DNA of 64,000 bases from NCBI GenBank assembly GCA_037833965.1, contig AP031354.1, forward strand, positions 11,014,001-11,078,000. The letters are read 5' to 3'. Within the stretch, counting starts at the first letter, position 1; each line of letters starts with the position of its first letter. This DNA is from Marchantia polymorpha subsp. ruderalis. Its lineage: Eukaryota > Streptophyta > Marchantiopsida > Marchantiales > Marchantiaceae. Positions 1 through 8,475 of this stretch are shown here, in pieces. The notes under the pieces were generated by a model. The model saw only the letters and a program-made list of their open reading frames with translations. It did not search any database and was not told the origin of the DNA. A program made the translations under genes and the position numbers.

Positions 1-3000
1 ACCACGCTACACTACACTCCGCGGAACCTGTACTACGTCTCCTGCGCGGCCGACTGCCGCGCACTAACTCCCTACCCTGCCACTCTTCCGCTCGACTGCG
101 CAGTCCCAACCGCTGCAACGCCGCGGACACCTCCCCCTCGAGGGCAGACATGGTATCCTGTGCCTTCGAAAGAAAGGCCTCGAGCTTCTTCGCTACCTTC
201 CGCCGACTCCTACTGTCGCCTGACAACAACCCGGCTGCGCGCAATTCAAACTCACGCAGTGTGAGTTTCTCCTGCGCCTTCACTTCCCAGTGGGCGTAGC
301 CCTTGAGACAGTGGGCGACTCGCCTCGCCGTCTCCACCTTCGTGCGATCCGCCTCCTTCCTGCGATCCTCTTCAATGGTCACTAATTGCGATTCGGCTTC
401 AGCACGTTGCGCCCTCAATTCGCCACACTCTGACTGTAACCTGCGGATTAATTCTTCATCCGCCTGCCGTGCGAGCTGACATTGTTCCAACAACCGCGTC
501 TGTCGCACGAGCTCCTCTGACAAAATCCGATTCTGGGCTTGCTCAGAGTTGAGTGCTTCCTTGACCTTCACCTGCTCCTTGGTGAGCTCGCCCAGTTTCT
601 CATCCTTCATCTTCTCGGAGTGCTTGTAGAATTTCTGATTAAGCTTGTACTGTCCCCACAAGCACTCATGCTTCTCCTTCAAGTCCCTCAACTCCTGGTC
701 CACTCTAGCTAATAGCTTGCTGGTGTGGACTTTAGTGCGAGTCCTCCTGCGCACTAACTCGATGTAAGATCCCGGCTGGAGTGGGTCGGCGTATTTATCG
801 ACCTTGCGATCCAAGTACCGCAGCAACGGAATCACCTGCTCAGAGAGCGCCGCCGCCGGTGCTCCAACAATTTCCTCCTCCTCCTCCTCGGTGTCTTCTG
901 CTCCTGACATTTCTTCCGTGGAGCCTCCGTCGTCATCATCCGAGTGGAGAATTTCAGTCGCCATTGATTGCGTCGGCGACTGCCCCGAGTGGGGCTGCAC
1001 GTCCTCGACGTGTGCTGCCTGCGAAGGCACGGCTGCAGCCTCGCTGCTCGTCGCCAAAATGTCTAAGGCGGAAGGCGAATGTATCCGTGCGGCATCCCCG
1101 TCTCTCGCTTGTTGATGGTCTACCGCATCCTCTCTGCCTCTGTCGTCCGTCGCCGGAGGTGATTGAGCGGAGGGTGGCTGCGCGGGGTTGGATTGCGCAT
1201 CGCGCATCGAGATTTCATCCCGCTGACAGTCACTCCGCTCCTCCGTCTGCTGCTCCCTTGATCGGTCCGTGGGGGCTGTGCCCGGCCCGTGCGCAGGCGC
1301 ATGTGCCGGCGCCTTGTCCGCCGCAGGCGTAGCGCCGCGGACATCTATCGCCGAAGGCGACATGGCCGGGGGCCGCACGCCCGATGTTCCTTGGCCTATA
1401 GGCCCTACCGCCGAAGGCGCATCTATCGGCGGACTTTCCGCCGACGGTGCGGCCTCCGCACGCTCTCTGCTCGTATCCCCTCGGCTCGAAGGCCCTGGCG
1501 CCGAAGGCGCGAATTGCGGCGCGTGGTGCGCCGGAGGGTCTGGCCCCGAGGGCCGGTGTCTCGTAGGCGGTTCTTCCGCCGGCTCCTTCCCCTTCCTACG
1601 TTGGAACGGGGGTGATTCTTGCCTGTGCACAGGCGGCACGTGTGGAGGTGTTCTGTTCACAGGCGACCTGTGCACAGGCGAGCGCCTGTGCACAGGCGGA
1701 CTGCTCCTTCCCACGCGTAAGCGTAGATCCACGTCCACTTGTGTTCGCCGGTCCGCGGAGGCTCGTCCGTCCGCGGAGGTTCGCCTGTGCGCAAACGGAA
1801 CATCTGTCCGCATCGCACGTGGTAACTCCGGAGGCCCTTGGCCCGTAGGCGGCCTCTCTCCCGACGAGGTTGCAGCGTGGCCCGTCGCTCCTGCGGTCGT
1901 CCGCGCTTCCTCTCGCCTCTCTGGCGACGCACTTCCTATCTCCGTCGCAATCGTCGCCGTGTCTGCACTGTCAGCTGGCAACACCAGTCTGCGTGCCTTC
2001 TGCTTCGGCCGGCTGTATGGCTCGCACAGCGGCCGCGGTCGAATGGGAGCAGAGGGTTCTTGATGCTGCTCCTCTTCGGACTCTTCCCTCCATCGCCGCT
2101 TCCGCGGCACTCGCGCTGCAGGGGTGTGTCTCCCTTCGTCTCTCCGTCTCGATGGGGTAGAAGTCGGGGACTCCTCCGCATCAGTGTCGACCTCGTTCTC
2201 CCGCACATACTTCCCGGGATGGTCGATGGACAATGGCGGAAAATGTTCAAGCTCCGCCGCTGTCAAACAATTCCGCTGTCGATAAAAATTGATGAGGAAA
2301 GGAGAAAGATGGTTTAGAGTTCCCCCCTTCTCCTCAAACGCGTGCTGTCGCATCACCCTGTGCAGGATGCTCGCCCAGTGAATGGGAGTTCCCTCGATGA
2401 CGCACTCCACAAAAGAGACCTGCCACAATGTGATGTAGCAGGCGCGGTGCGGCTGCAGTAATTGCATCAGCGCCGCGGACAAAGTCCGGCGAAATCGATC
2501 TTTGTAATCACGGGTCCTGTACCCATTCTTGGTAGACCTCCCGGTCTTGAACAGCTCCACAAATTGCGCCTCTTCTTGCTTGGTCACCTTGATGCTCTCG
2601 CTGTCGAAAAGGAGATGCCCTGGCATGCCAGCACATCTTCCCAACGCCTGCGCCCAATCTTGGACTATCCACCGGTCAACATGCGGACGCAATCCGCGCG
2701 AGGGTGGTCCCTGTGGCTCTAGCCACTCGCGCACCATATTCGCGCAGATGTAATTCCATCCCCATAGCAAGAAATCGAGCTTTCTTGCTATTAAGCGCTC
2801 TTCGAAAGCGCGCAGCCCGTTCTGCGGCAGGCGAAGTGGCACCATCCGCAATCTGCTCGGTCTCGTCATTGCGTTCCTGGGGTTCGCTCGCCCGCTCATT
2901 CTACTTCCACACTGTCCGCGTTTCTTTCTCTCTCGGCAAACTCTAATCGCTCTCAATTCCAAATCACGCGCACTCACTTCTCCCTCAATCAACAAGAAAT

Positions 3001-3121
3001 CTCCTGTGTGGCGACGACGAGAATGGTCCGCAGCCAGCAGATGGATGCGCGCGGCGCGCACAAGAGATTGGAATCGCGAATTCAAGAATGGGACGCTCTC
3101 CGCCGCCCGGTCGAAGGTCAT
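1..3121 (-). CDS. LTR-encoded coiled-coil protein, copy A (3' end outside window)
   Basis: The frame opens at an ATG at 3121 and stays open to the window edge (about 1,040 codons visible). It corresponds to the 1,050-codon frame of LTRs B-D minus one five-residue SPVHR-type repeat unit. For the domain description see the copy at 11173-14325. The product is unknown. The frame lies wholly inside U3 of the 3' LTR of the first array element, so it could be read from the 3' end of that element's RNA or from an unseen promoter in the leader. Confidence 0.8.
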   Translation of the reverse strand, partial: MTFDRAAESVPFLNSRFQSLVRAARIHLLAADHSRRRHTGDFLLIEGEVSARDLELRAIRVCRERKKRGQCGSRMSGRANPRNAMTRPSRLRMVPLRLPQNGLRAFEERLIARKLDFLLWGWNYICANMVREWLEPQGPPSRGLRPHVDRWIVQDWAQALGRCAGMPGHLLFDSESIKVTKQEEAQFVELFKTGRSTKNGYRTRDYKDRFRRTLSAALMQLLQPHRACYITLWQVSFVECVIEGTPIHWASILHRVMRQHAFEEKGGTLNHLSPFLINFYRQRNCLTAAELEHFPPLSIDHPGKYVRENEVDTDAEESPTSTPSRRRDEGRHTPAARVPRKRRWREESEEEQHQEPSAPIRPRPLCEPYSRPKQKARRLVLPADSADTATIATEIGSASPERREEARTTAGATGHAATSSGERPPTGQGPPELPRAMRTDVPFAHRRTSADGRASADRRTQVDVDLRLRVGRSSPPVHRRSPVHRSPVNRTPPHVPPVHRQESPPFQRRKGKEPAEEPPTRHRPSGPDPPAHHAPQFAPSAPGPSSRGDTSRERAEAAPSAESPPIDAPSAVGPIGQGTSGVRPPAMSPSAIDVRGATPAADKAPAHAPAHGPGTAPTDRSREQQTEERSDCQRDEISMRDAQSNPAQPPSAQSPPATDDRGREDAVDHQQARDGDAARIHSPSALDILATSSEAAAVPSQAAHVEDVQPHSGQSPTQSMATEILHSDDDDGGSTEEMSGAEDTEEEEEEIVGAPAAALSEQVIPLLRYLDRKVDKYADPLQPGSYIELVRRRTRTKVHTSKLLARVDQELRDLKEKHECLWGQYKLNQKFYKHSEKMKDEKLGELTKEQVKVKEALNSEQAQNRILSEELVRQTRLLEQCQLARQADEELIRRLQSECGELRAQRAEAESQLVTIEEDRRKEADRTKVETARRVAHCLKGYAHWEVKAQEKLTLREFELRAAGLLSGDSRSRRKVAKKLEAFLSKAQDTMSALEGEVSAALQRLGLRSRAEEWQGRELVRGSRPRRRRSTGSAECSVAW
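1622..1696. repeat. In-frame palindromic repeat cluster in the LTR gene
   Basis: Three perfect copies of the 12-bp palindrome CCTGTGCACAGG (1622-1633, 1667-1678, 1685-1696) plus a degenerate copy lie in the LTR gene, where they encode PVHR-type repeats on the minus strand. The 15-bp spacing keeps frame. LTRs B-D have one more unit and the plus-strand LTR at 46271-46370 has more again, so the block expands and contracts in coding units. Confidence 0.85.
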
Positions 3122-4367
3122 GGTCGGCTCTTGGTCGTGAAGAACGTCTCACTTGATGGCCGCGCCGGCTGTACGCTGGAACGGTCTTCGCTCTCACGCG
3201 CGGCTTCACGCTCCGCCGTCGTCGATTAAACTCTCACGCTCGAATTGGCGGATTTGAACTCCGCGAGCGTGTCACCCTGCGGACATGGGGGCGTAGCGCC
3301 GAAGGCGAGTTTTCCGCCTTGCGCGGTACACTTGTTCGTACCGCCCTTCGGCCAATCTCCTTCTGCCTTGACGCGTGCGTCCGCATGTCGGACAAAAATT
3401 CAACTCCTGCCTGTGCGCAGGCAGGGGCCTCGGCGGATTCTCCGCCGGTGCGGAACTTGAACATTCTCCTGTGCACAGGCGTTCGCCTGTGCGCAGGCGA
3501 ATTCCGTCCGCGGCGCTGCGCTGGCGCGGAAGGCGTTGACCGTGGTCAGCCGTCTCCGTCCAGTCTGTCCGTTCCTTGTCTCTCCGTCGGCGCTTCCGCC
3601 GCCGCAACTCCGTCCGTCCAAGAGCGCATCCACCCGTGCCGTCCGCACGGTCCGTACCTATTGGTTTACTCTGGCGGCTCTTCCGACGTACGCTGCGCTG
3701 CGCTGGCGCGGAAGGCGCCGTACACTTTCTACCTCACAAGGCGCATTTCTAGGGCCCAAGGCGGATTCTCCGCCGACGCCGAAGTGCCTGTGCACAGGCG
3801 TTCGCCTGTGCGTAGGCGGACTTCGCGCCTTCCCTAACCCTACTTCGCCTGTGCACAGGCGAACGCCTTCGTCCGCGCATAGGACAAAACTTGAATCCCC
3901 CTTCCGCGTAGGCGGAATTCGCGCCGGTGGCGAACTCCTTCCGCCGTAGGCGACCGCCTCCGTTTCTTCCAGTAGCGATAACTCCCTAAGTCCTCGTCCG
4001 TTCCAAGCGCTCTTGGGCTCGTTAGAATCAGCGCGTCGAGCTCTTTCCAACCGGACCCTAACTTGGTCAAGGCGCCCGAGGGTTGACCTAATTACGGGGG
4101 TTTCCCTACAGCCGCGGACGCAACCTCCGAAGGCGGGTTTTGCGCCTTGCGCCGTAGAGATCCTAACTGCGGAGCTCGCAGGGAGGGTGGTGCCTGTCCT
4201 TACTGCGGCACCCCAAATCCCAGATTCTACAAGATCCCTCGAGAATCCCCGCGATCTTCCGGATTCACTCTGTTTTGATGTACCGAAGGCTATTTACAAT
4301 GCTGCCAGGGTACAGTTTTCCAAAAATGTTTTAATTTCCTCAAAATTGCCAAAAGTGGGGTACCACA
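3122..4367 (-). other. Non-coding U3 leader of LTR A
   Basis: These 1,246 bases separate the LTR 5' end from the LTR gene. No credible gene is seen; the short open frames on both strands are by-products of GC-rich palindromes. No clear TATA box for the LTR gene was found. The AT-rich first 60 bases (near 4310-4367) are followed by a dense palindrome field. Confidence 0.7.
3407..3862. repeat. GC-rich palindrome field in U3 leader
   Basis: The field has perfect palindromes CCTGTGCACAGG at 3468-3479, 3787-3798 and 3848-3859, and near-copies with CCTGTGCGCAGG. It also has inverted motifs of the forms GGCGGATTCTCCGCC and CGCCGAAGGCG. The same field recurs in LTRs B, C and D (about 14611-15066, 25815-26270, 37017-37472) and, with differences, in the plus-strand LTR near 44080-44560. 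The motif is shared with the coding cluster at 1622-1696. Confidence 0.8.
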
Positions 4368-4380
4368 TGCCCCCCTCCTC
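4368..4380 (-). other. Polypurine tract, array unit A
   Basis: On the minus strand this reads GAGGAGGGGGGCA and abuts the LTR start TGTGG at 4367. Its position directly upstream of the 3' LTR fits the plus-strand priming site of LTR elements. This junction also fixes the true LTR boundary and shows that the 1,050-codon frame is inside the LTR, not between pol and LTR. Confidence 0.88.
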
Positions 4381-4404
4381 AATTGTGAGCGCCCACGCGA
4401 ACAC

Positions 4405-7236
4405 TCACATGTGGTATTTCTTCAACCGCCACCCGTTCACTCGGGTGCCTAACAAATCGCCGGCCAGGTCCGCAAGTTGGATGGATCCATTCGGGAAGAC
4501 TTCGACAACCCTGTAAGGTCCCATCCACCTTAGGTGCAGTTTGCCTGGGAATCTGGCATGCCTGCTGTCGTAGAGCAATGCCAAATCACCTGCCCGCAGG
4601 AGTACCGGTTTGATCTTTTTATCGTATCTCTCCTTTCGGCGGAGCTGGATTTTCCTGGTGCGATCTTCGGCGTCTCTTCTCCGCTCATCCAGCAGCATGA
4701 CCTCCTGTAACCTGTAGAGCTGACTCTCCTCTGCGCCCATCCTCTGCAAATCCATCGTTCGATGGGTGGGTACTTCAAATTCGATTGGGAGGATCGGGTG
4801 TTGCCCATACACCAGAAAGTATGGTGTCTGTTTGGTCGTGATCTTCTCAGCTGTGCGGTACGCCCATAGAGCGGCTGCTAGCTTCGTATCCCAGTCGTGA
4901 GCGTGATTCACCGTGACCTTGAGTAGTATTTTACACAGCAGACCATTGGACTTCTCCGTCAGTCCATTTGCCTTGGGATTGTATGGAGTAGTCTTCCGGT
5001 GCTTGATGTGGAAATACCGTGTCAGATCTTCGATGATCTGATTCAGAAAATGCGTGCCCCGGTCGCTGACTAGTTCTAAGGGACATCCGTAGCGTGTGAT
5101 GATCGACTCAAACAAGAATGCTGCCACTGTGGCAGCATCATCCTTTCTGGTGGCTCTGGCCTCTACCATTTTGGTGGCGTAGTCCGTTGCTACCAGAATG
5201 TAGCGCCTTCGTGTACTTCTAGTCACTGGTTGTATGGGCCCTACAAAGTCAATACCCCACTTTTCGAAAGGTGCTAGAGGCATGATGGGAGTCAGAGGCC
5301 AGCGTGTTGTAGGCGTCGGTCTCCCCGTCCTCTGGCAACTGTCGCACTTGCGGATGTAATCGAGAACATCCTTAAACATGGTCGGCCACCAATACCCCGC
5401 GTTTAGGATCTTTGTGACCGTGTTCCTGGTGGCATAGTGTCCACCCGCCTCCTCTGTATGCATCGCACTCACTATTCTTGGTACTTCTGATTCCTCCAGG
5501 CATCTGCATAAGCGCTCATCCGCCATTTTCTTGAACAAAACCCCCTGCTGGAGTTGATACGGGCCTGCCTTATGAATAAAGACAGTTCGCTGTTCCAAAT
5601 CCATGCCCTCGGGGCACTGGAGGGTTAACAGATATCGATATAGGTCGGCATAGCGGGACTCATGTCCTGCAGACAACTGAAATAACTCTTCATCTGGAAA
5701 ATCGTCCACCAATTCCTCCTCTGTCGGCTGGGTCCATAATCGGGACAAGTAATCCGCATTTTCGTGGTGCACCCCTTTCCTGGTCTGGACTGTGTAGGTG
5801 AACTCTTGTAGTAACAACACCCACCTGGCGATTCGACCGGATAGGTCGGCTTTCTTGACTAGGTGTTGCAATGCGTAGTGGTCCACATGGAACACAAACT
5901 CGTAACAGATTAGGTAGTGACGGAACTTCTTACAGGAGTATACCATCCCCAACGCTTCTCTCTCCGTCGTGGTGTACTTCCGCTCTGCTAGAGACAGCTG
6001 TCGGCTCGCGAAGTAGATCGGGTAGTCCTTTTTGTTGTCATCCTTTTGACTCAGTACTACACCGATGGCGAATGCCGAAGTGTCAACGTAAACATGGAAT
6101 GGTCGATTCCAGTCTGGACTCCTTAGTACGGGAGCAGTCGTGAGTTTCGCTTTCAGAGCTTCAAATGCTGTCTGCTGGTTCGCACCCCAAGCATAAGGCT
6201 CGTCCTTCTTCAACAACTTGGTCAGGTCCGCCGCCAGTATTGCATACATGTGTATGAATCTTCGGTAGTAGCCCACATGACCCAGGAATGCTCGCAGCTC
6301 TCTTAGATTCGTGGGTGGCTCAAGCTCGAGTATAACCTTGACCTTCTCGATGTCCACCGCAATGCCTTCTGCCGAGACCCGATGACCCAACAAGATCCCA
6401 CTAGTCATGAAGAAAAAGCACTTCTCGGGATGCAGTGATAAACTGCTCTCTCTACATTTATCGAAGGTCTGCTTCAAGTGACTTAGGTGTTCAGACCGCT
6501 TCCCAAAGACACAGAAGTCATCTATGAATATCTCCAGGAACTTCCTCAGTTGTTCCTGAAAGATATTGGTCATCATCCGTTGAAAGGTGGCAGGCGCGTT
6601 GCACAGACCGAAAGGCATCTTGTGGTATGCGTAAGTTCCCCAGTCGGTTGTGAACGTAGTTTTATCCTTGTCCTGTTCACGGATAGACACCTGATTGTAA
6701 CCTGAGAACCCATCCAGGAAGCTATAACATTCATGTCCTGCGACATGGTCTAGAATGGCATCCGTGAATGGTAACGGGTGATGATCCTTGCGTGTTGCTG
6801 CATTCAACTTCCGGAAATCCTGACACACTCGTATCTTACCCGTCAACTTCTTAGGTACGATAACAATCGGCGACACCCACTCGCTGCTGAGCACAGGATA
6901 AATAATACCAGCGCTCAAGTACTTATCTATCTCCTCTTTCACTAGCAAGGAGTACTTTGGGTTGAGGCGATACTGGCGCTGTCGTATGGGTACTGAGTCG
7001 TCCAGTAAATCGATACGGTGTTCCCCATATCGTGCGGGTATCCCCTTCATGTCTTCGATCTTCCAGGCGAAGACGTCGACATAGTGGCTAAGGAACGCCT
7101 GTACTTTCCTTAGCTCGTCTCCTCTCACTGCGCTTGATACCTTCAAGCATTTGCCGGGACTGAGTTGTACTTCATGACAGTCACTAGGGTCGACAATGCC
7201 CTCAGTGTGACTCGTCTCACTCCTTCCCAGTCCCAC
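4405..7236 (-). CDS. pol: pol (reverse transcriptase-RNase H-integrase), unit A
   Basis: The frame has 943 codons. Reverse transcriptase spans about residues 95-330 with FLDGFSGYNQ, MPFGLCNAPATFQ and an FIDD active-site box near 237-240. RNase H spans about 375-500 (VYVDTS, TEREAL, HVDH, ENADYLSR). Integrase follows with an HHCC zinc module (H593, H600, C631, C634) and the DDE triad at about D663, D725 and E761. The C-terminus has LLYDSR, FPGKL and VNGWRLKKY, typical of Athila/Tat-type plant elements; no chromodomain and no second RNase H are seen. The frame has no early ATG (the listed start is GTG; the first ATG is near codon 63), so translation probably continues from protease by read-through. 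It ends 37 bases before the LTR. Confidence 0.93.
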   Translation of the reverse strand: MGLGRSETSHTEGIVDPSDCHEVQLSPGKCLKVSSAVRGDELRKVQAFLSHYVDVFAWKIEDMKGIPARYGEHRIDLLDDSVPIRQRQYRLNPKYSLLVKEEIDKYLSAGIIYPVLSSEWVSPIVIVPKKLTGKIRVCQDFRKLNAATRKDHHPLPFTDAILDHVAGHECYSFLDGFSGYNQVSIREQDKDKTTFTTDWGTYAYHKMPFGLCNAPATFQRMMTNIFQEQLRKFLEIFIDDFCVFGKRSEHLSHLKQTFDKCRESSLSLHPEKCFFFMTSGILLGHRVSAEGIAVDIEKVKVILELEPPTNLRELRAFLGHVGYYRRFIHMYAILAADLTKLLKKDEPYAWGANQQTAFEALKAKLTTAPVLRSPDWNRPFHVYVDTSAFAIGVVLSQKDDNKKDYPIYFASRQLSLAERKYTTTEREALGMVYSCKKFRHYLICYEFVFHVDHYALQHLVKKADLSGRIARWVLLLQEFTYTVQTRKGVHHENADYLSRLWTQPTEEELVDDFPDEELFQLSAGHESRYADLYRYLLTLQCPEGMDLEQRTVFIHKAGPYQLQQGVLFKKMADERLCRCLEESEVPRIVSAMHTEEAGGHYATRNTVTKILNAGYWWPTMFKDVLDYIRKCDSCQRTGRPTPTTRWPLTPIMPLAPFEKWGIDFVGPIQPVTRSTRRRYILVATDYATKMVEARATRKDDAATVAAFLFESIITRYGCPLELVSDRGTHFLNQIIEDLTRYFHIKHRKTTPYNPKANGLTEKSNGLLCKILLKVTVNHAHDWDTKLAAALWAYRTAEKITTKQTPYFLVYGQHPILPIEFEVPTHRTMDLQRMGAEESQLYRLQEVMLLDERRRDAEDRTRKIQLRRKERYDKKIKPVLLRAGDLALLYDSRHARFPGKLHLRWMGPYRVVEVFPNGSIQLADLAGDLLGTRVNGWRLKKYHM

Positions 7237-7239
7237 AGT

Positions 7240-7248
7240 TAATTGCTA
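7240..7248 (-). promoter_or_regulatory. Probable read-through signal at pro/pol junction, unit A
   Basis: The protease frame ends in TAG followed by CAATTA, the UAG-CARYYA context that allows leaky termination in tobacco mosaic virus and related plant viruses. Pol continues in the same frame and lacks a nearby ATG. Read-through of a gag(-pro) terminator is a known LTR-retroelement strategy (murine leukaemia virus). Its use here is inferred from context and conservation in all four internal regions. Confidence 0.7.
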
Positions 7249-8472
7249 TTCGTCTTCCGGCTGAATAGCTTCCGTCTCTTCTTCTTCTTCCACCGAACAG
7301 CAGGCAACGAATCCTACGAAGTAATCGGATTCGGTACCACTGGAATCCGATCGCGCGGTCGACTCACTGTCCTCGCCCGATGTGTAACCTGCACTTGTCG
7401 ATGGGGTCTCTCCTTCGTGCCTGACCCTATTCCAGGGCACCGTAATGGTTTTGGTCGGTTCCGAAGGGTGAGGGAACTTAAGGCGATGTCTTCGCCAATC
7501 ACATCTGACTTGTGCACCATATAGCCATGGTCGCCCGAGCAGAACGTCATAGCCCTGCTTCATCATCGGCTGAAGGATGATATACGTCAACCGAAAGTCC
7601 GCACCCCCGATGGTTGTCTTGACATTGCGCAGCATACCTGCAGGCATTCTCCGCGTCTGATCCGCTAATCTCAACACACGCTTCGAGGGTTCGTATTGAC
7701 TGAACCCCAAGGCTCTCGCTGTATCCTCCGTCATTATGTTGACTCCTGATCCAGAGTCGATTGGCACTCTGCGTACACAACATCCTGCTATCTCCACATC
7801 GATCTCGGGTGGCCCTTGGTCTTCGCTCTCCACTTGATATACTTGAGAGGATGTGGATGCGCGCGGCTTCCGCGGATGCCGTAGCGAAAGCATCAACATT
7901 CTCCGATACGTCTTATTGTCCTCCAAGAGCTGCTTGAACGTAATGTTCACTTTTCGACTCCCGAGATCTTCAACCAAGTCATAGTGGGCGCGTTGGGGCG
8001 CCGGGGTCGGCGACGCTCTGCGAGGTTCCACGGTGGCTGCCAACTTCGCCCCAAGGGAGGATGTCAAGTCTGGCCGCGGTGGGTCCTTTTGCGTGCGGAT
8101 CGCTTCCTTCAACAGGTTGGTTACCTCGTTGCGGATATCCGGAGCATAGTCCCGTTTCAGTAGGCGCACTGGCTCGTCCTCGACTGCTGTCTGGGGGCGC
8201 ACTGCTGGTGCCTCCCGCGTAGCCGAAGACTTCCGAGCAGGTCGCGAGTCGGACTTGCTGGATGTCTTCTCCTTTCCTTTTCCCGTCCGGTCGGCGGTTC
8301 TCCGTTCGTGCTTGCGAGTGTCACGCTCTTGCTCCTTGGATTTCTTGGAGCTACGAGTTTCGACCCGTGCGCACATAACCTCTTCAGCCGGCCATTCTTC
8401 GTCTTCGCCATCCCCGTCTGAACCTACTTCGACCTGGTTAACTTGCACGTCCTCCTTGGCAGGAGTGTTCAC
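7246..8472 (-). CDS. pro: Aspartic protease region, unit A
   Basis: This region has 408 codons. The first half is charged and low in complexity. The retropepsin-like part has IDSGSGVNIM as the active-site block (near residues 235-245), a hydrophobic middle, and DVLLGRPWLYG as the second conserved block. The tail is acidic and ends at the read-through signal. It follows gag and precedes pol in one common frame, the usual gag-pro-pol order of Ty3/gypsy elements. Confidence 0.88.
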   Translation of the reverse strand: MNTPAKEDVQVNQVEVGSDGDGEDEEWPAEEVMCARVETRSSKKSKEQERDTRKHERRTADRTGKGKEKTSSKSDSRPARKSSATREAPAVRPQTAVEDEPVRLLKRDYAPDIRNEVTNLLKEAIRTQKDPPRPDLTSSLGAKLAATVEPRRASPTPAPQRAHYDLVEDLGSRKVNITFKQLLEDNKTYRRMLMLSLRHPRKPRASTSSQVYQVESEDQGPPEIDVEIAGCCVRRVPIDSGSGVNIMTEDTARALGFSQYEPSKRVLRLADQTRRMPAGMLRNVKTTIGGADFRLTYIILQPMMKQGYDVLLGRPWLYGAQVRCDWRRHRLKFPHPSEPTKTITVPWNRVRHEGETPSTSAGYTSGEDSESTARSDSSGTESDYFVGFVACCSVEEEEETEAIQPEDE

Positions 8473-8475
8473 AAA

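Larger units (their letters stand above)
1..4367 (-). repeat. LTR A (partial, runs off the window start)
   Basis: This LTR begins on the minus strand at 4367 with TGTGGTACC, directly after a polypurine tract. It holds the non-coding leader (3122-4367) and nearly all of the LTR reading frame. About 1 kb, including the TATA box and the R-U5 part, lies outside the window. It matches LTRs B-D almost base for base but has one fewer 15-bp unit in the repeat near 1667-1696. Confidence 0.92.

Noticed and set aside
1269-2063. Plus-strand open frame of 264 codons (269 in other copies)
   Set aside because: It lies antisense to the LTR gene in GC-rich, proline/serine-coding DNA where opposite frames stay open by composition; it has no recognisable domain and follows the sense-strand repeat units.
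1-3121. The 1,050-codon frame as a third internal gene (envelope-like) between pol and LTR
   Set aside because: The polypurine tract and LTR start at 4367-4380, plus the isolated LTR ends at 43586 and 62815, place it inside the LTR. No membrane features were seen.
3245-3275. Possible tRNA T-arm (GTTCAAATC on the minus strand) in the leader
   Set aside because: The stem has a mismatch under canonical numbering, and no D-arm, anticodon arm or A box was found at the right distance, so no tRNA or SINE head is called.
3319-3837. Plus-strand frames of 137-172 codons in the U3 leader
   Set aside because: These are repetitive CAQA/CTGE-type translations of the palindrome field, without domain or consistent start. 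They are conserved only because array copies are near-identical.
3833-3844. Telomere-like CCCTAACCCTA
   Set aside because: Fewer than two full units occur, inside an LTR leader and repeated only because the LTR is repeated.
3407-3862. CRISPR-like array of regularly placed palindromes
   Set aside because: Spacing is irregular, there are no unique equal-length spacers or cas genes, and the context is a plant LTR element.
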